Part shown: positions 9,736-17,467 of the stretch, one piece after another
Layout of the letters: every line of letters begins with the position of its first letter
How positions within the stretch are numbered: the stretch's first letter is position 1
Assembly (NCBI GenBank): GCA_045805805.1
Contig: JBJMKO010000010.1
Coordinates: 1-48,351 of the forward strand
Direction: 5' to 3'
Length of the DNA stretch: 48,351 nt
Source of the DNA: VRUE01 sp045805805
GTDB taxonomy: Bacteria; Actinomycetota; Thermoleophilia; Solirubrobacterales; 70-9
Translations under genes and position numbers: made by a program
The notes under the pieces: generated by a model
Told to the model about the DNA's origin: nothing
Databases searched by the model: none
The model's input: the letters and a program-made list of their open reading frames with translations, nothing else

Positions 9736-10191
9736 ATGAGCGTCGGGATCGGCTACGACAGTCACCGCTTCGCCGAGGGGCGCCGCCTGGTGCTGGGCGG
9801 GGTCGAGATCGAGCATCCCCAAGGCCTCGCGGGGCACTCCGACGCCGACGTCCTCACCCACGCCGTGATCGACGCGCTGCTCGGGGCGGCGGGAATGGGT
9901 GACCTCGGGACTCTCTTCCCCGACGACGACGAGCGCTGGCAGGGCGCCGACTCAATCGACCTCCTGCGCACCGTCGTCGGCACCGTCTCCGGTCGGATCG
10001 TCAACGTCGACGCGACGCTCGTCTGCGAGGAGCCGCGCATCGCCCCCTTCCGCGCTGAGATGGAGCGGGTCCTGGCGGAGGCGACCTCGGCGCGGATCAG
10101 CGTCAAGGCGACCACGAACGAGGGCATGGGCTGGATCGGGCGCGGAGAGGGGATCGCCTGCATCGCCGTGGCCTCGGTCGATAGCGAATAA
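9736..10191 (+). CDS. ispF: 2-C-methyl-D-erythritol 2,4-cyclodiphosphate synthase IspF
   Basis: IspF closes 4-diphosphocytidyl-methylerythritol 2-phosphate to the cyclodiphosphate, releasing CMP, in the MEP isoprenoid pathway. The length of 151 aa is typical of the trimeric enzyme. Metal ligands are visible as D8 and H10 (GIGYDSHRF) and H42 (HSDADVLTHA), and the late motif TNEGMGWIGRGEGI is present. It starts 3 bases after the PHP-family gene. In many bacteria ispD and ispF are adjacent or fused; here two minus-strand membrane-protein genes and one phosphatase separate them. Confidence 0.97.
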   Translation: MSVGIGYDSHRFAEGRRLVLGGVEIEHPQGLAGHSDADVLTHAVIDALLGAAGMGDLGTLFPDDDERWQGADSIDLLRTVVGTVSGRIVNVDATLVCEEPRIAPFRAEMERVLAEATSARISVKATTNEGMGWIGRGEGIACIAVASVDSE

Positions 10192-10204
10192 CCTTCCCGA
10201 TCCG

Positions 10205-11857
10205 ATGAGGACTCTCGGTTCCATAGCAGCGGGCGCGCGCCAGTCGGTCTCCGATGCGGTCTTCGAGGCGAAGGTGCTGCGCGAGGCCGGAGTCGTCGGC
10301 GCGTCGCGACCCGACAGGACCGCCAAGGTCGTCGCGACCTTCTTGCGATGGGGCGCGTCGCCGGCGACCGGCGTCGCCACCGCGGCGCACAAATACCCGC
10401 ACGAGCCGATGTTGATCGACGAACGCGGATCGCTCACGTTCGAGCGGGTGCACCGCCGCACCAACGCCCTCGCCCACGCTTTCGCGGAGATGGGGATCGG
10501 GCCAGGAGACGGCATCGGGATCATGTGCCGCAACCACCGCGGCTTCATCGAGACGACCCTCGCGGCCGCCAAGCTCGGGGCCAGCGCGCTCTACCTCAAC
10601 ACGATGTTCGCCGGGCCGCAGCTGGTCGAGGTGATGCGGCGCGAGGGGCCGAAGGCCCTGGTGTATGACGAGGAGTTCGCGGGCCTGCTCGACGGCGTCG
10701 ACGAGAGCATCGCGCGCGTCGTCGGCTGGACCGACGGGGCGCCGGAGGGGCAGACGCTCGACTCGCTGATCGCCGCCGGTGACGACTCCAACCTGAAGCC
10801 GCCGCCCGACAAGCCGCGTTTCGTCATCCTCACCTCCGGCACCACCGGGGCGCCGAAGGGGGCGCAGCGCTCCAGCCCCGACGGGCTGCTGGTGATGGCG
10901 GCGCTGATCGACAAGATCCCCTTCCGCGCCCGCCAGACGATGATGATCGCCGCACCGCTCTTTCACTCTTGGGGCTTCTTCCACTTCGTCGTCAGCCTGC
11001 CGACCGCCTCGACGATGGTGCTGCGCCGGCGCTTCGACGAGGAGGGGACGCTGCGTGCGGTGCAGGACCATCGCGCCGAGGTGCTCGGCGTCGTCCCGGT
11101 GATGCTGCAGCGCATCCTCCGCCTCCCGGAGGAGACGCTCTCCACCTATGACCTCTCCTCGCTGCGGATCACCTCGGCGTCCGGCTCGGCGCTCCCCGGC
11201 GAGCTGGCGATCGAGTGGATGGACCGCTTCGGCGACACCCTCTACAACCTCTACGGCTCGACCGAGGTCGCCTACGCGACCGTCGCCACCCCCGAGGACC
11301 TGCGCGCGGCACCGGGCACCGCGGGGAAGGCGCCGCGCGGCACCGTCGTACGCCTGTACGACGAGGAGGGGCGCGAGGTGCCGACCGGCGAGGTCGGGCG
11401 GATCTTCGTCGGCAACGAAATGTCCTTCGAGGGCTACACCGGCGGCGGCGGCAAGGAGGCGATCGACGGCCTGCTCTGCAGCGGCGACGTCGGCCATCTC
11501 GACGCGGAGGGCAGACTCTTCATCGACGGCCGCGACGACGAGATGATCGTCTCCGGCGGGGAGAACGTCTTCCCCCGCGAGGTCGAGGACCTGCTTGCCG
11601 ATCACACCGGCGTCGTCGAGGTCGCCGTGATCGGGGTCGAGGACGAGGAGTTCGGCCAGCGGCTGAAGGCATTCGTGGTCGTCACGGAAGAGGCGGAAGT
11701 CTCCGCGGACGAGCTGAAAAGCCACATCAAGGCCAATCTCGCTTCCTACAAGGCGCCGCGCGAAATCGAGTTCCTCGACGAGTTGCCGCGCAACGCCACC
11801 GGCAAGATCCTCAAGCGGGAGCTGCAGGCGCGCGAGACTAAGAGCCCATCCCGGTAG
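10205..11857 (+). CDS. AMP-dependent acyl-CoA synthetase (long-chain fatty-acid CoA ligase family)
   Basis: The 550-aa protein activates a carboxylic acid as the acyl-AMP and then the CoA thioester. It has the AMP-binding P-loop LTSGTTGAPKGA (about residue 210), YGSTEVAYAT (A5-type motif), the IDGRDDEMIVSGGENVFPREVE hinge region and the C-terminal catalytic Lys in LPRNATGKILKREL. Such enzymes in actinobacteria act on fatty, aromatic or branched acids; the substrate is not evident. Its final residues and stop codon (AAG AGC CCA TCC CGG TAG) come from the left arm of the fold-back element at 11841, so the native C-terminus may have been replaced by the element. It follows ispF after 13 bases. 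Confidence 0.9.
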   Translation: MRTLGSIAAGARQSVSDAVFEAKVLREAGVVGASRPDRTAKVVATFLRWGASPATGVATAAHKYPHEPMLIDERGSLTFERVHRRTNALAHAFAEMGIGPGDGIGIMCRNHRGFIETTLAAAKLGASALYLNTMFAGPQLVEVMRREGPKALVYDEEFAGLLDGVDESIARVVGWTDGAPEGQTLDSLIAAGDDSNLKPPPDKPRFVILTSGTTGAPKGAQRSSPDGLLVMAALIDKIPFRARQTMMIAAPLFHSWGFFHFVVSLPTASTMVLRRRFDEEGTLRAVQDHRAEVLGVVPVMLQRILRLPEETLSTYDLSSLRITSASGSALPGELAIEWMDRFGDTLYNLYGSTEVAYATVATPEDLRAAPGTAGKAPRGTVVRLYDEEGREVPTGEVGRIFVGNEMSFEGYTGGGGKEAIDGLLCSGDVGHLDAEGRLFIDGRDDEMIVSGGENVFPREVEDLLADHTGVVEVAVIGVEDEEFGQRLKAFVVVTEEAEVSADELKSHIKANLASYKAPREIEFLDELPRNATGKILKRELQARETKSPSR

Positions 11858-11957
11858 GGGTTCCGCTTAACTTTTTCGGTGGATCGGGGTTGGGCTTGGC
11901 GCTCGGGCCGGTCGACGAAAAAGTACAAGACGCTCCACCCCTACCGGGATGGGCTCT
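11841..11957. repeat. 117-bp fold-back element, family B copy 2
   Basis: Arms 11841-11860 and 11938-11957 are a perfect 20-bp inverted repeat (AGAGCCCATCCCGGTAGGGG). Inside, ACTTTTTCG (11870-11878) pairs with CGAAAAAGT. Its interior is closely related to the copy at 38775. The left arm overlaps the end of the acyl-CoA synthetase gene and provides its stop codon. Confidence 0.85.
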
Positions 11958-12032
11958 TCGGGTGCGTCTCGCCAGTTCGCTAAATGCGCGTTTTGCTCTG
12001 AGCGGGGGTAGATAGGCTTCCGATACGGATAG

Positions 12033-12038
12033 TAGGTT
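12033..12038 (+). promoter_or_regulatory. Probable -10 box for the coiled-coil gene
   Basis: TAGGTT lies 8 bases before ATG 12047, compatible with a leaderless transcript. No ribosome-binding site is visible before the ATG. Confidence 0.4.
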
Positions 12039-12046
12039 GCCGGTTC

Positions 12047-12919
12047 ATGGGCGATCCTGCAGTTCAGCTGAAGGCGGTCGGTGCGGCCACCGAGGAATTG
12101 CACGAAACCGCCAAGCAGGCACTCGAGTGGGTGCGGGTCAGCGAGGAGCGCGTTGTCGAGGCCGAAGCGAGGGCCGACCGGGTCCACGCCGAGGTCAAGG
12201 AGCGGGCGCTGGCGACGCTGCGCAAGCTCGGCGAAGAGGGGCGCGAGCGGGTTGCCGCGGAGCGCGGCAGGCGGAAAGAGGCCGAGGCGCGAGCAGGCCG
12301 CGCCGAGGAGGCCCGGGACCGCGCCGAGAAGGCCTTCGAGCAGGCGCAGGTGCGGGCTCTGGGAGATCGCGAAGCGTTCACGGTCGAGCTGGGCTCGGTC
12401 AGGGCCGATGCCGAGAAGTCGCTCGCCGAAGAGCTCGAGCGTCTCAAGCGCGAGGCCGAGCGCGCCGGCAAGGAGATGCTCGACCAAATGAAGCTGGAGG
12501 CCGACCAGCGCGTTGCGGCGGCGGAGCAGCGTGCCGCCGAAGCCGAGGCCGCCGCAAGCGAGGCGCACGAGATCGCGGTGCGGCTGGAGGCGGAGATCGA
12601 GGAGCGCGTGATGCAGGGGACCGAAGACGTGCGGCGCGAAGCGGAGGAGCGGGTCAGGGCGCTGGTCGAGAAGGTCGAAGGCGAGGCGACCGAGAAGGCC
12701 AGGGCGCGTGCCGAGGAGGCGCTGAAGGCGGAGTCCGAGCGGATCAAGATGCAGGCCGAGCAGCGCGAGGAGCGGGTCCGGCGGGCCGCCGAGGACGAGA
12801 TCAAGGCGAGCACATCACGGGCGCGGCGCGAGGTACTTGCCGCGGCCGACGCGACGGCGCCCAGCTGGGCCCGCAGAGAAGCAGCGGCTTCGGGCTCCGG
12901 CGGATACCGGACCTTCTAG
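12047..12919 (+). CDS. Coiled-coil protein, function unknown
   Basis: This 290-aa protein is almost entirely a predicted long coiled coil rich in Glu, Arg and Ala, with many AEARA/EERV-type heptads from about residue 15 to 265 and a short Gly/Ser tail (GSGGYRTF). There is no signal peptide or membrane segment. It lies directly upstream of cysS (21 bases between stop and start). I do not recognise a specific family. Resemblance to DivIVA-like, SMC-like or apolipoprotein-like coiled coils would be expected from composition alone and should not be taken as homology. Confidence 0.75.
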   Translation: MGDPAVQLKAVGAATEELHETAKQALEWVRVSEERVVEAEARADRVHAEVKERALATLRKLGEEGRERVAAERGRRKEAEARAGRAEEARDRAEKAFEQAQVRALGDREAFTVELGSVRADAEKSLAEELERLKREAERAGKEMLDQMKLEADQRVAAAEQRAAEAEAAASEAHEIAVRLEAEIEERVMQGTEDVRREAEERVRALVEKVEGEATEKARARAEEALKAESERIKMQAEQREERVRRAAEDEIKASTSRARREVLAAADATAPSWARREAAASGSGGYRTF

Positions 12920-12926
12920 ACCTCTT

Positions 12927-12932
12927 TAGCAT
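12927..12932 (+). promoter_or_regulatory. Probable -10 box for cysS
   Basis: TAGCAT lies 8 bases before the cysS ATG at 12941, the same spacing as at several other genes of this window. It lies just after the stop codon of the coiled-coil gene. Confidence 0.4.
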
Positions 12933-12940
12933 CCGCATCG

Positions 12941-14371
12941 ATGCGGGAGGTGCGGATCAAGGACACGCTCACTGGTGAGCTGAAGACACTCGACCCCGGG
13001 GCTGAGGTGGGAATCTACGCCTGCGGCCCCACGGTCTACAGCAGGATCCACATCGGAAACGCTCGGCCGTTCGTCGTCTTCTCGCTTCTGGCGCGGTTTC
13101 TGAAGTCGGAGGGCTACGCGGCGAAGTTGGTGGTCAACGTCACCGACGTCAACGACAAGATCTACGTTGCGGCTCGGGAGGCGGGGGAGGAGTCGGGCGC
13201 TTTCGCGCAGCGGATGACTCGGGCCTACTTCGATGACACCGGCCGCCTTGGCCTGGGCCGGCCCGATGCGGAGCCGTTGGCCACGGAGACGATCGGTGGG
13301 ATCGTGGCGCTGATCGCCGAGCTGGTCGGGAACGGGCATGCGTACGAGTCAGGCGGGGACGTCTACTTCCGGGTGCGCAGCTTCGAGGGGTACGGCAAGC
13401 TCTCCAACCGGCGTGCCGAGGACATGGACCAGGGCGAGGAGGCGGGTTCGGAGTCGCTGAAGGAGGACCCGCTCGACTTCGCGCTCTGGAAGGCGCACAA
13501 GCCCGACGAGGACACCTCCTGGGACTCGCCCTGGGGGCGCGGCCGACCGGCCTGGCACATCGAGTGCTCGGTGATGGCCGAGCAGGAGCTGGGCGCTTCC
13601 TTCGCCATCCACGGCGGCGGATCGGATCTGATCTTTCCGCACCATGAGAACGAGATTGCGCAGTCCGAGGGGGCGGGCCGGCCCTTCGCCACGGTCTGGA
13701 TGCACAATGGGATGATCGAGACCGACGCGGCGAAGATGTCGAAGTCGGAGGGCAACATCTTTCAGCTGTCCGAAGCGCTGGATCGGTACGGTCGCGAGGC
13801 GGTCGTCGCGTATCTGATTTCGGGGCATTACCGGCAGCCACTGGCCTTCGGGGCGGAGCAGATGGATCAGGCGGTCGCCCAGGTCGAGCGGTTGCGGAAC
13901 TTTTTCCGGGAGCACCCGGTTGAACGGGAGCCGGGGGAGGGCCCTTCAGAGCGGGTTGAGGGGGCGTCAGGGGGGGTCTCGTCGGAGCAACAGCGGGGAG
14001 GCTCCGTCGAGACCCCCCCTGACGCCCGTCTTAACGCTTTTCGAGATGCGCTCGCGGACGACTTCAATACTCCGCGTGCGATGGCCGAGGCGTTCGAGCT
14101 TGTCGGTGACACCAACCGTGGCGAGGTCCCCGCGCATGAAGCTGCCAAGGCACTGGGGGAGATGCTGGCGCTCGTCGGCCTCAACTCCCTTACCCGGCCG
14201 GATGAGGGAGCTGAGACCGACGATGAGGCAGAGAAGCTGCTCGAGGAGCGACAGCAGGCTCGGGCGGCTAAAGATTTTGCCCGGGCGGATGAGATTCGCG
14301 ATGAGCTTGCCGAGCTTGGCTGGGAGGTTCGGGACTCGGCCGATGGCGCGAAGCTCGTGCCCAAGGGTTAG
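12941..14371 (+). CDS. cysS: Cysteinyl-tRNA synthetase
   Basis: CysS charges tRNA-Cys. The class I signatures are clear: CGPTVY with the zinc-binding Cys (C28), the HIGH-like HIGN (37-40), and AAKMSKSEGN (KMSKS, about residue 266). The HIECSVM and HHENEIAQSE segments supply further zinc ligands. The C-terminal anticodon region ends with ARADEIRDELAELGWEVRDS. The 476-aa length is about normal. Residues about 342-362, between the Rossmann and helical domains, are encoded by a nearly perfect 62-bp palindrome (13964-14025) and look like an in-frame insertion in a variable linker. rlmB starts at the very next base after the stop codon. Confidence 0.96.
   Translation: MREVRIKDTLTGELKTLDPGAEVGIYACGPTVYSRIHIGNARPFVVFSLLARFLKSEGYAAKLVVNVTDVNDKIYVAAREAGEESGAFAQRMTRAYFDDTGRLGLGRPDAEPLATETIGGIVALIAELVGNGHAYESGGDVYFRVRSFEGYGKLSNRRAEDMDQGEEAGSESLKEDPLDFALWKAHKPDEDTSWDSPWGRGRPAWHIECSVMAEQELGASFAIHGGGSDLIFPHHENEIAQSEGAGRPFATVWMHNGMIETDAAKMSKSEGNIFQLSEALDRYGREAVVAYLISGHYRQPLAFGAEQMDQAVAQVERLRNFFREHPVEREPGEGPSERVEGASGGVSSEQQRGGSVETPPDARLNAFRDALADDFNTPRAMAEAFELVGDTNRGEVPAHEAAKALGEMLALVGLNSLTRPDEGAETDDEAEKLLEERQQARAAKDFARADEIRDELAELGWEVRDSADGAKLVPKG
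13964..14025. repeat. 62-bp palindrome inside the cysS reading frame
   Basis: Arms 13964-13987 and 14002-14025 are 24-base inverted repeats with a single mismatch (GCGTCAGGGGGGGTCTCG pairs with CGAGACCCCCCCTGACGC) around a 14-base loop. It is read in frame as a Gly/Ser/Glu-rich segment (EGASGGVSSEQQRGG) in a linker of CysS. This recalls palindromic elements that insert into coding sequence in other bacteria. Confidence 0.8.
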
Positions 14372-15025
14372 ATGGCTTCGCAGGTGATTTACGGGAAGCA
14401 GCCGGTTGCCGAGGCGGAGCGGGGGAGGCGGCTGGTTCACCGGATTTGGCGGGCTCCCGAGACTTCGGGGGAGGAGCTGGAGCGGCTCTGTGGGTCCCCT
14501 GACCATCAGGGGGTGGTGGCCGAGGTCGATCCCTATCCCTACGTGGGTGCCGGCGAGCTGCTGCTAAAGGAAAACGCCCTGCTGGTCGCGCTGGATCAGG
14601 TGCAGGACCCGCGCAACCTCGGTGCGGTCTGTCGCTCCGCCGAGGCAGCCGGCGCCGCCGGCGTGGTCATTCCCGACCGCCGCTCGGCCGAGGTGACTGC
14701 GGTCACTTGCAAGGCATCCGCGGGGGCCGTCGAGCATCTGCCCATAGCTCATGTTCGTAACCTCGCCGACTGGCTGGCCGAGGCCAAGGAGGCTGGGTTC
14801 TGGCTCTGGGGCGCCGACGCGGATGCCACCCAAGCCCCCTGGGACGTGGACCTAACCGGCCCCACAGTCCTGGTCCTCGGCGGCGAGGGCAAGGGCATCC
14901 GTCCCCGTGTGGCATCGGCCTGCGACGGCCTCGTGGCTTTCCCGCAGCGCGGCAGGGTGGAGTCGCTGAACGTCTCGGCGGCGGCTACCGCGCTGCTCTT
15001 CGAGGCGCTCCGCCAGCGGGCCTAG
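14372..15025 (+). CDS. rlmB: 23S rRNA (guanosine-2'-O-)-methyltransferase RlmB / TrmH family
   Basis: This SPOUT-class RNA 2'-O-methyltransferase has 217 aa. The N-terminal substrate-binding domain starts VIYGKQPVAEAE. The SPOUT domain shows LDQVQDPRNLGAVCRSAEAAGAAGVVIP, then VLVLGGEGKGIRP and the C-terminal knot motif RVESLNVSAAATALLFEALRQR. These match RlmB, which modifies G2251 of 23S rRNA in E. coli; the exact target here is inferred. It abuts cysS with no gap, as in the cysS-rlmB order of Firmicutes and other actinobacteria. It is slightly short at the N-terminus compared with E. coli RlmB. Confidence 0.93.
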   Translation: MASQVIYGKQPVAEAERGRRLVHRIWRAPETSGEELERLCGSPDHQGVVAEVDPYPYVGAGELLLKENALLVALDQVQDPRNLGAVCRSAEAAGAAGVVIPDRRSAEVTAVTCKASAGAVEHLPIAHVRNLADWLAEAKEAGFWLWGADADATQAPWDVDLTGPTVLVLGGEGKGIRPRVASACDGLVAFPQRGRVESLNVSAAATALLFEALRQRA

Positions 15026-15056
15026 ACGAGCCAAACGGACGACTAGAGCGGCCCGG

Positions 15057-16559
15057 TTACTTCGAGGCAGGCGTGAGCTTGACGGTCGAGCTCGCTATGG
15101 AGGTCCCGGTCAGCTTCGCCTTGATCGACCTACCGCTGCCCAGCTCCTGTTTTGCGGCACCGGCGAGCTTGACCTTGAGCACGGCGGAGGCCCCGTCGGC
15201 AAGGCTGAAGGAGGCTTTGCCGATGACGACGTTCTTGGCCTTGCCGTTCCGCTTGATCCTTGCGGTGAGGGTGAGCTTCCCCACGCAGGCTCCACCCGAG
15301 CAGGTGATTTTGAGGGCCGCCTTCCCGCCCTTCACCCGAGCAAAGCCGGCGGCCCTGGCCTTGCTGGGGACGGCCGGACAGAGCGAGGGGTTGGTGGCAC
15401 AAGTGGGCGATGGGTTGGCATTGAAGACCGCCGTGACCGTGGTGTCGGCATTGATCGTGACGATGCAGCTGCCCGTACCGGAGCAGCCGCCGCCGGAGAA
15501 GCCGGAGAAGCCGGAGCCGGAAGCCGCGGAAGCGGTGAGCGTCACTTTCGCTCCCTGGTCATAGCTGGAGGCACAGGCGCCCCCGTTGCAGCTCACCGTG
15601 CCCGTGCCCGTGCCGGCAGTGGTGATGGCGAGGCTGTATTTGGGTTTGGACGAGAGGGTGAATTCGGCTTCGACGATCGTTTCGCCGAAAATTGTGACTT
15701 CGCATTTGGTCGCGCTCGGTTTGGCGTCGCAGCCCGTCCAGCCTTCGAAGATCGAGCCGACGCTCGCGCTCGCGGTCAAGACAACTTTCGTCCCTTCCAG
15801 GTATTCGGCTTCGGCTAGTGAGCAGGCCGTGCCGCAGCTGATGCCGCTCGGTGCGCTGGTAACGGTGCCGGTGCCAGTGCCGAGCTTTTCGAGGACGAGG
15901 GGAAATTTTTCGATTTCGCTGAAGTCAGCTTCGACCGTCATCTCTTCTTTGACCGTGACTTCGCATTTGGTCGCGCTCGGTTCCGCGTCGCAGCCAAACC
16001 AGCCTTCGAAGAAGGAGCCCACCGCAGGGCTCGCGGTCAGGATGACTTTCGTCCCTTCCAGGTATTCGGCTTCACAAGACGTGCCGCAGTTGATGCCTGC
16101 CGGAGAGCTGGTCACGGTGCCTTGGCCGGTACCGGGCTTTTCGATGAAGAGGAAGAATTTTTCTTCGTTGAATTCAGCTTCGATCGTCGGTTCTTCTCCT
16201 TCATAAACCGTGATTTCGCATGTGGTGGGCGTCGGTTCGGCATCGCAGCCAGACCAACCCACGAAGATCGAGCCGACCTTGGGACTCGCGGTCAGGGTGA
16301 TCGGGGTTTCCACGAGGAAGCTGCCCGTGGCTTTGGAGCAGGTCGTGCCGCAGCTGATGCCGCTGGGAGAGCTGGTCACGGTGCCCTGGCCGGTACCGGT
16401 CTTCACGACGGTGAGGGGGGCTTTCACCGCCGAGGCAAAGGCCGGAAGGGCGAGGACCGCGAACAGGGCGGCGGCGAGCGCCAGCCCGAAGCGGGTACGA
16501 GCGACTGCGAGCAAAGGCAACCTGCTCGAACGCTTCGACTCTCCCCTTACCCCTCCCAC
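15057..16559 (-). CDS. Secreted protein with InlB B-repeat-like tandem domains
   Basis: The 500-aa product has an N-terminal signal sequence (FGLALAAALFAVLALPAFASA, cleavage near residue 45). Four tandem beta-rich repeats of about 75-85 residues follow, each built as GTGxGTVTSSPxGISCGTxC ... TLTASPxVGSIFxGWSGCD ... CEVTV. These resemble divergent InlB B-repeats, and the paired Cys residues suggest disulfides outside the cell. The fourth repeat is degenerate. The C-terminal domain (about 400-500) is a basic beta domain (LTLTARIKRNGKAKNVVIGKASFSL) that I associate with secreted Thermoleophilia proteins. At the DNA level the repeats are similar between about 15600 and 16430. GTG 16559 is the likely start. 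It is divergent from sigH. A role in the cell surface or adhesion is inference. Confidence 0.85.
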   Translation of the reverse strand: MGGVRGESKRSSRLPLLAVARTRFGLALAAALFAVLALPAFASAVKAPLTVVKTGTGQGTVTSSPSGISCGTTCSKATGSFLVETPITLTASPKVGSIFVGWSGCDAEPTPTTCEITVYEGEEPTIEAEFNEEKFFLFIEKPGTGQGTVTSSPAGINCGTSCEAEYLEGTKVILTASPAVGSFFEGWFGCDAEPSATKCEVTVKEEMTVEADFSEIEKFPLVLEKLGTGTGTVTSAPSGISCGTACSLAEAEYLEGTKVVLTASASVGSIFEGWTGCDAKPSATKCEVTIFGETIVEAEFTLSSKPKYSLAITTAGTGTGTVSCNGGACASSYDQGAKVTLTASAASGSGFSGFSGGGCSGTGSCIVTINADTTVTAVFNANPSPTCATNPSLCPAVPSKARAAGFARVKGGKAALKITCSGGACVGKLTLTARIKRNGKAKNVVIGKASFSLADGASAVLKVKLAGAAKQELGSGRSIKAKLTGTSIASSTVKLTPASK

Positions 16560-16619
16560 AGCTACCCCATTCTACCGGGTCTAAGAGCCCCCCTTTCGAA
16601 TACGAACATCAGTTCGGGG

Positions 16620-16647
16620 TTGACAGAACTCTGCGCAGACGTAAACT
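16620..16647 (+). promoter_or_regulatory. Sigma-70-type promoter for sigH
   Basis: TTGACA (16620-16625) and TAAACT (16642-16647) are separated by 16 bases, a near-consensus housekeeping promoter. It directs transcription toward sigH, leaving a leader of roughly 100 bases. Confidence 0.65.
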
Positions 16648-16753
16648 AACGCGCCAATAAGGGTGAACCTCAGCTTGAGTCTGAGGTGCCCAGTCCAAAA
16701 GGGGCGCCACCAGGGGAGGTAAGGCGCCACGACCCTTCATTCAAGGAGAAGGA
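16648..16753 (+). promoter_or_regulatory. Structured 5' leader of sigH
   Basis: The leader contains a hairpin CCTCAG-cttgagt-CTGAGG (16668-16686). A second pairing GGCGCC (16703-16708) / GGCGCC (16723-16728) encloses AGGGGAGGTAA. The strong ribosome-binding site AAGGAGAAGGA follows before GTG 16757. The enclosed AGGGGAGG is itself SD-like. The leader is long compared with the mostly leaderless genes here and could carry regulation, but I do not recognise a known riboswitch. Confidence 0.45.
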
Positions 16754-16756
16754 TCT

Positions 16757-17467
16757 GTGGCTCTATCTTCGCCTACCCAGGAAATGCAACTCCCCTCTGG
16801 CCGTCTGAATGGATCTCTCAGGCCGGTTGAGACTAACCCTCAACTCGAGCTTGATGACCATTATCTGGTCGCCCTCGCCAAGGACGGCCGCGCCGATGCC
16901 TACGACGCGATCGTCCGTCGCTACCGCGGCTTCGTCCGGCTCAAGGCCTCTTCCTACTTCCTGCTCGGCGGCGAGGCCGACGACCTGATCCAGGAAGGCC
17001 TGCTCGGCCTCTACAAGGCGATCCGCGACTACCGCACCGATCGCGAGTCGAGCTTCCGCAACTTCGCAGAGCTCTGCATCACCCGCCAGATCATTACCGC
17101 CGTGAAGACGGCGACCCGCAACAAGCACACGCCGCTCAACCAGTACGTCTCTTTCAGCCAGACCCCGGCCGCGGCAGGAGACTCCGACACCACGCTCGAC
17201 GAGATCCTTCCCGGGCCGACCGTCCACGACCCGGTCAACCAGGTGATCGCCACCGAAGAGCTGGCGAGCCTCGTCTCCTGCCTCTCGGGCGTCTCCGGGG
17301 TTCTCTCTGACCTCGAGAGCCGCGTCCTCTCGCTCTACCTCGACGGCCACTCCTACGAGGCAACGGCTGAGCGGCTCGAGTGCGACACCAAGACCGTCGA
17401 CAACGCCCTACAACGCGTCAAGCGCAAGGTCGCCGCGCACCTGGCTTCAAGGGAGACACCCGTCTAA
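16757..17467 (+). CDS. sigH: RNA polymerase sigma factor SigH-like (sigma-30 family)
   Basis: This 236-aa sigma-70-family protein has region 2 (AYDAIVRRYRGFVRLKASSYFLLGGEADDLIQEGLLGLYKAIRDY, about residues 48-93, then FRNFAELCITRQIITAVKTATRNKH) and a C-terminal region 4 (LSDLESRVLSLYLDGHSYEATAERLECDTKTVDNALQRVKRKV). The closest family by pattern is Bacillus SigH (sigma-30), whose gene also lies downstream of cysS and rlmB. GTG is the start, with a good AAGGAG site 7-13 bases upstream. Its stop overlaps the stop of the convergent GNAT gene. The regulon in this organism is unknown; sporulation is not implied. Confidence 0.92.
   Translation: MALSSPTQEMQLPSGRLNGSLRPVETNPQLELDDHYLVALAKDGRADAYDAIVRRYRGFVRLKASSYFLLGGEADDLIQEGLLGLYKAIRDYRTDRESSFRNFAELCITRQIITAVKTATRNKHTPLNQYVSFSQTPAAAGDSDTTLDEILPGPTVHDPVNQVIATEELASLVSCLSGVSGVLSDLESRVLSLYLDGHSYEATAERLECDTKTVDNALQRVKRKVAAHLASRETPV

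Noticed and set aside
15600..16430. Tandem repeat pattern considered as a CRISPR array.
   Set aside because: The repeats are about 230-250 bases long, in frame, and encode beta-rich protein domains with conserved Cys and Trp.
16640..16750. sigH leader considered as a known riboswitch (for example the c-di-AMP ydaO class, given disA nearby).
   Set aside because: I could not find the conserved cores of that class; only generic hairpins are visible.
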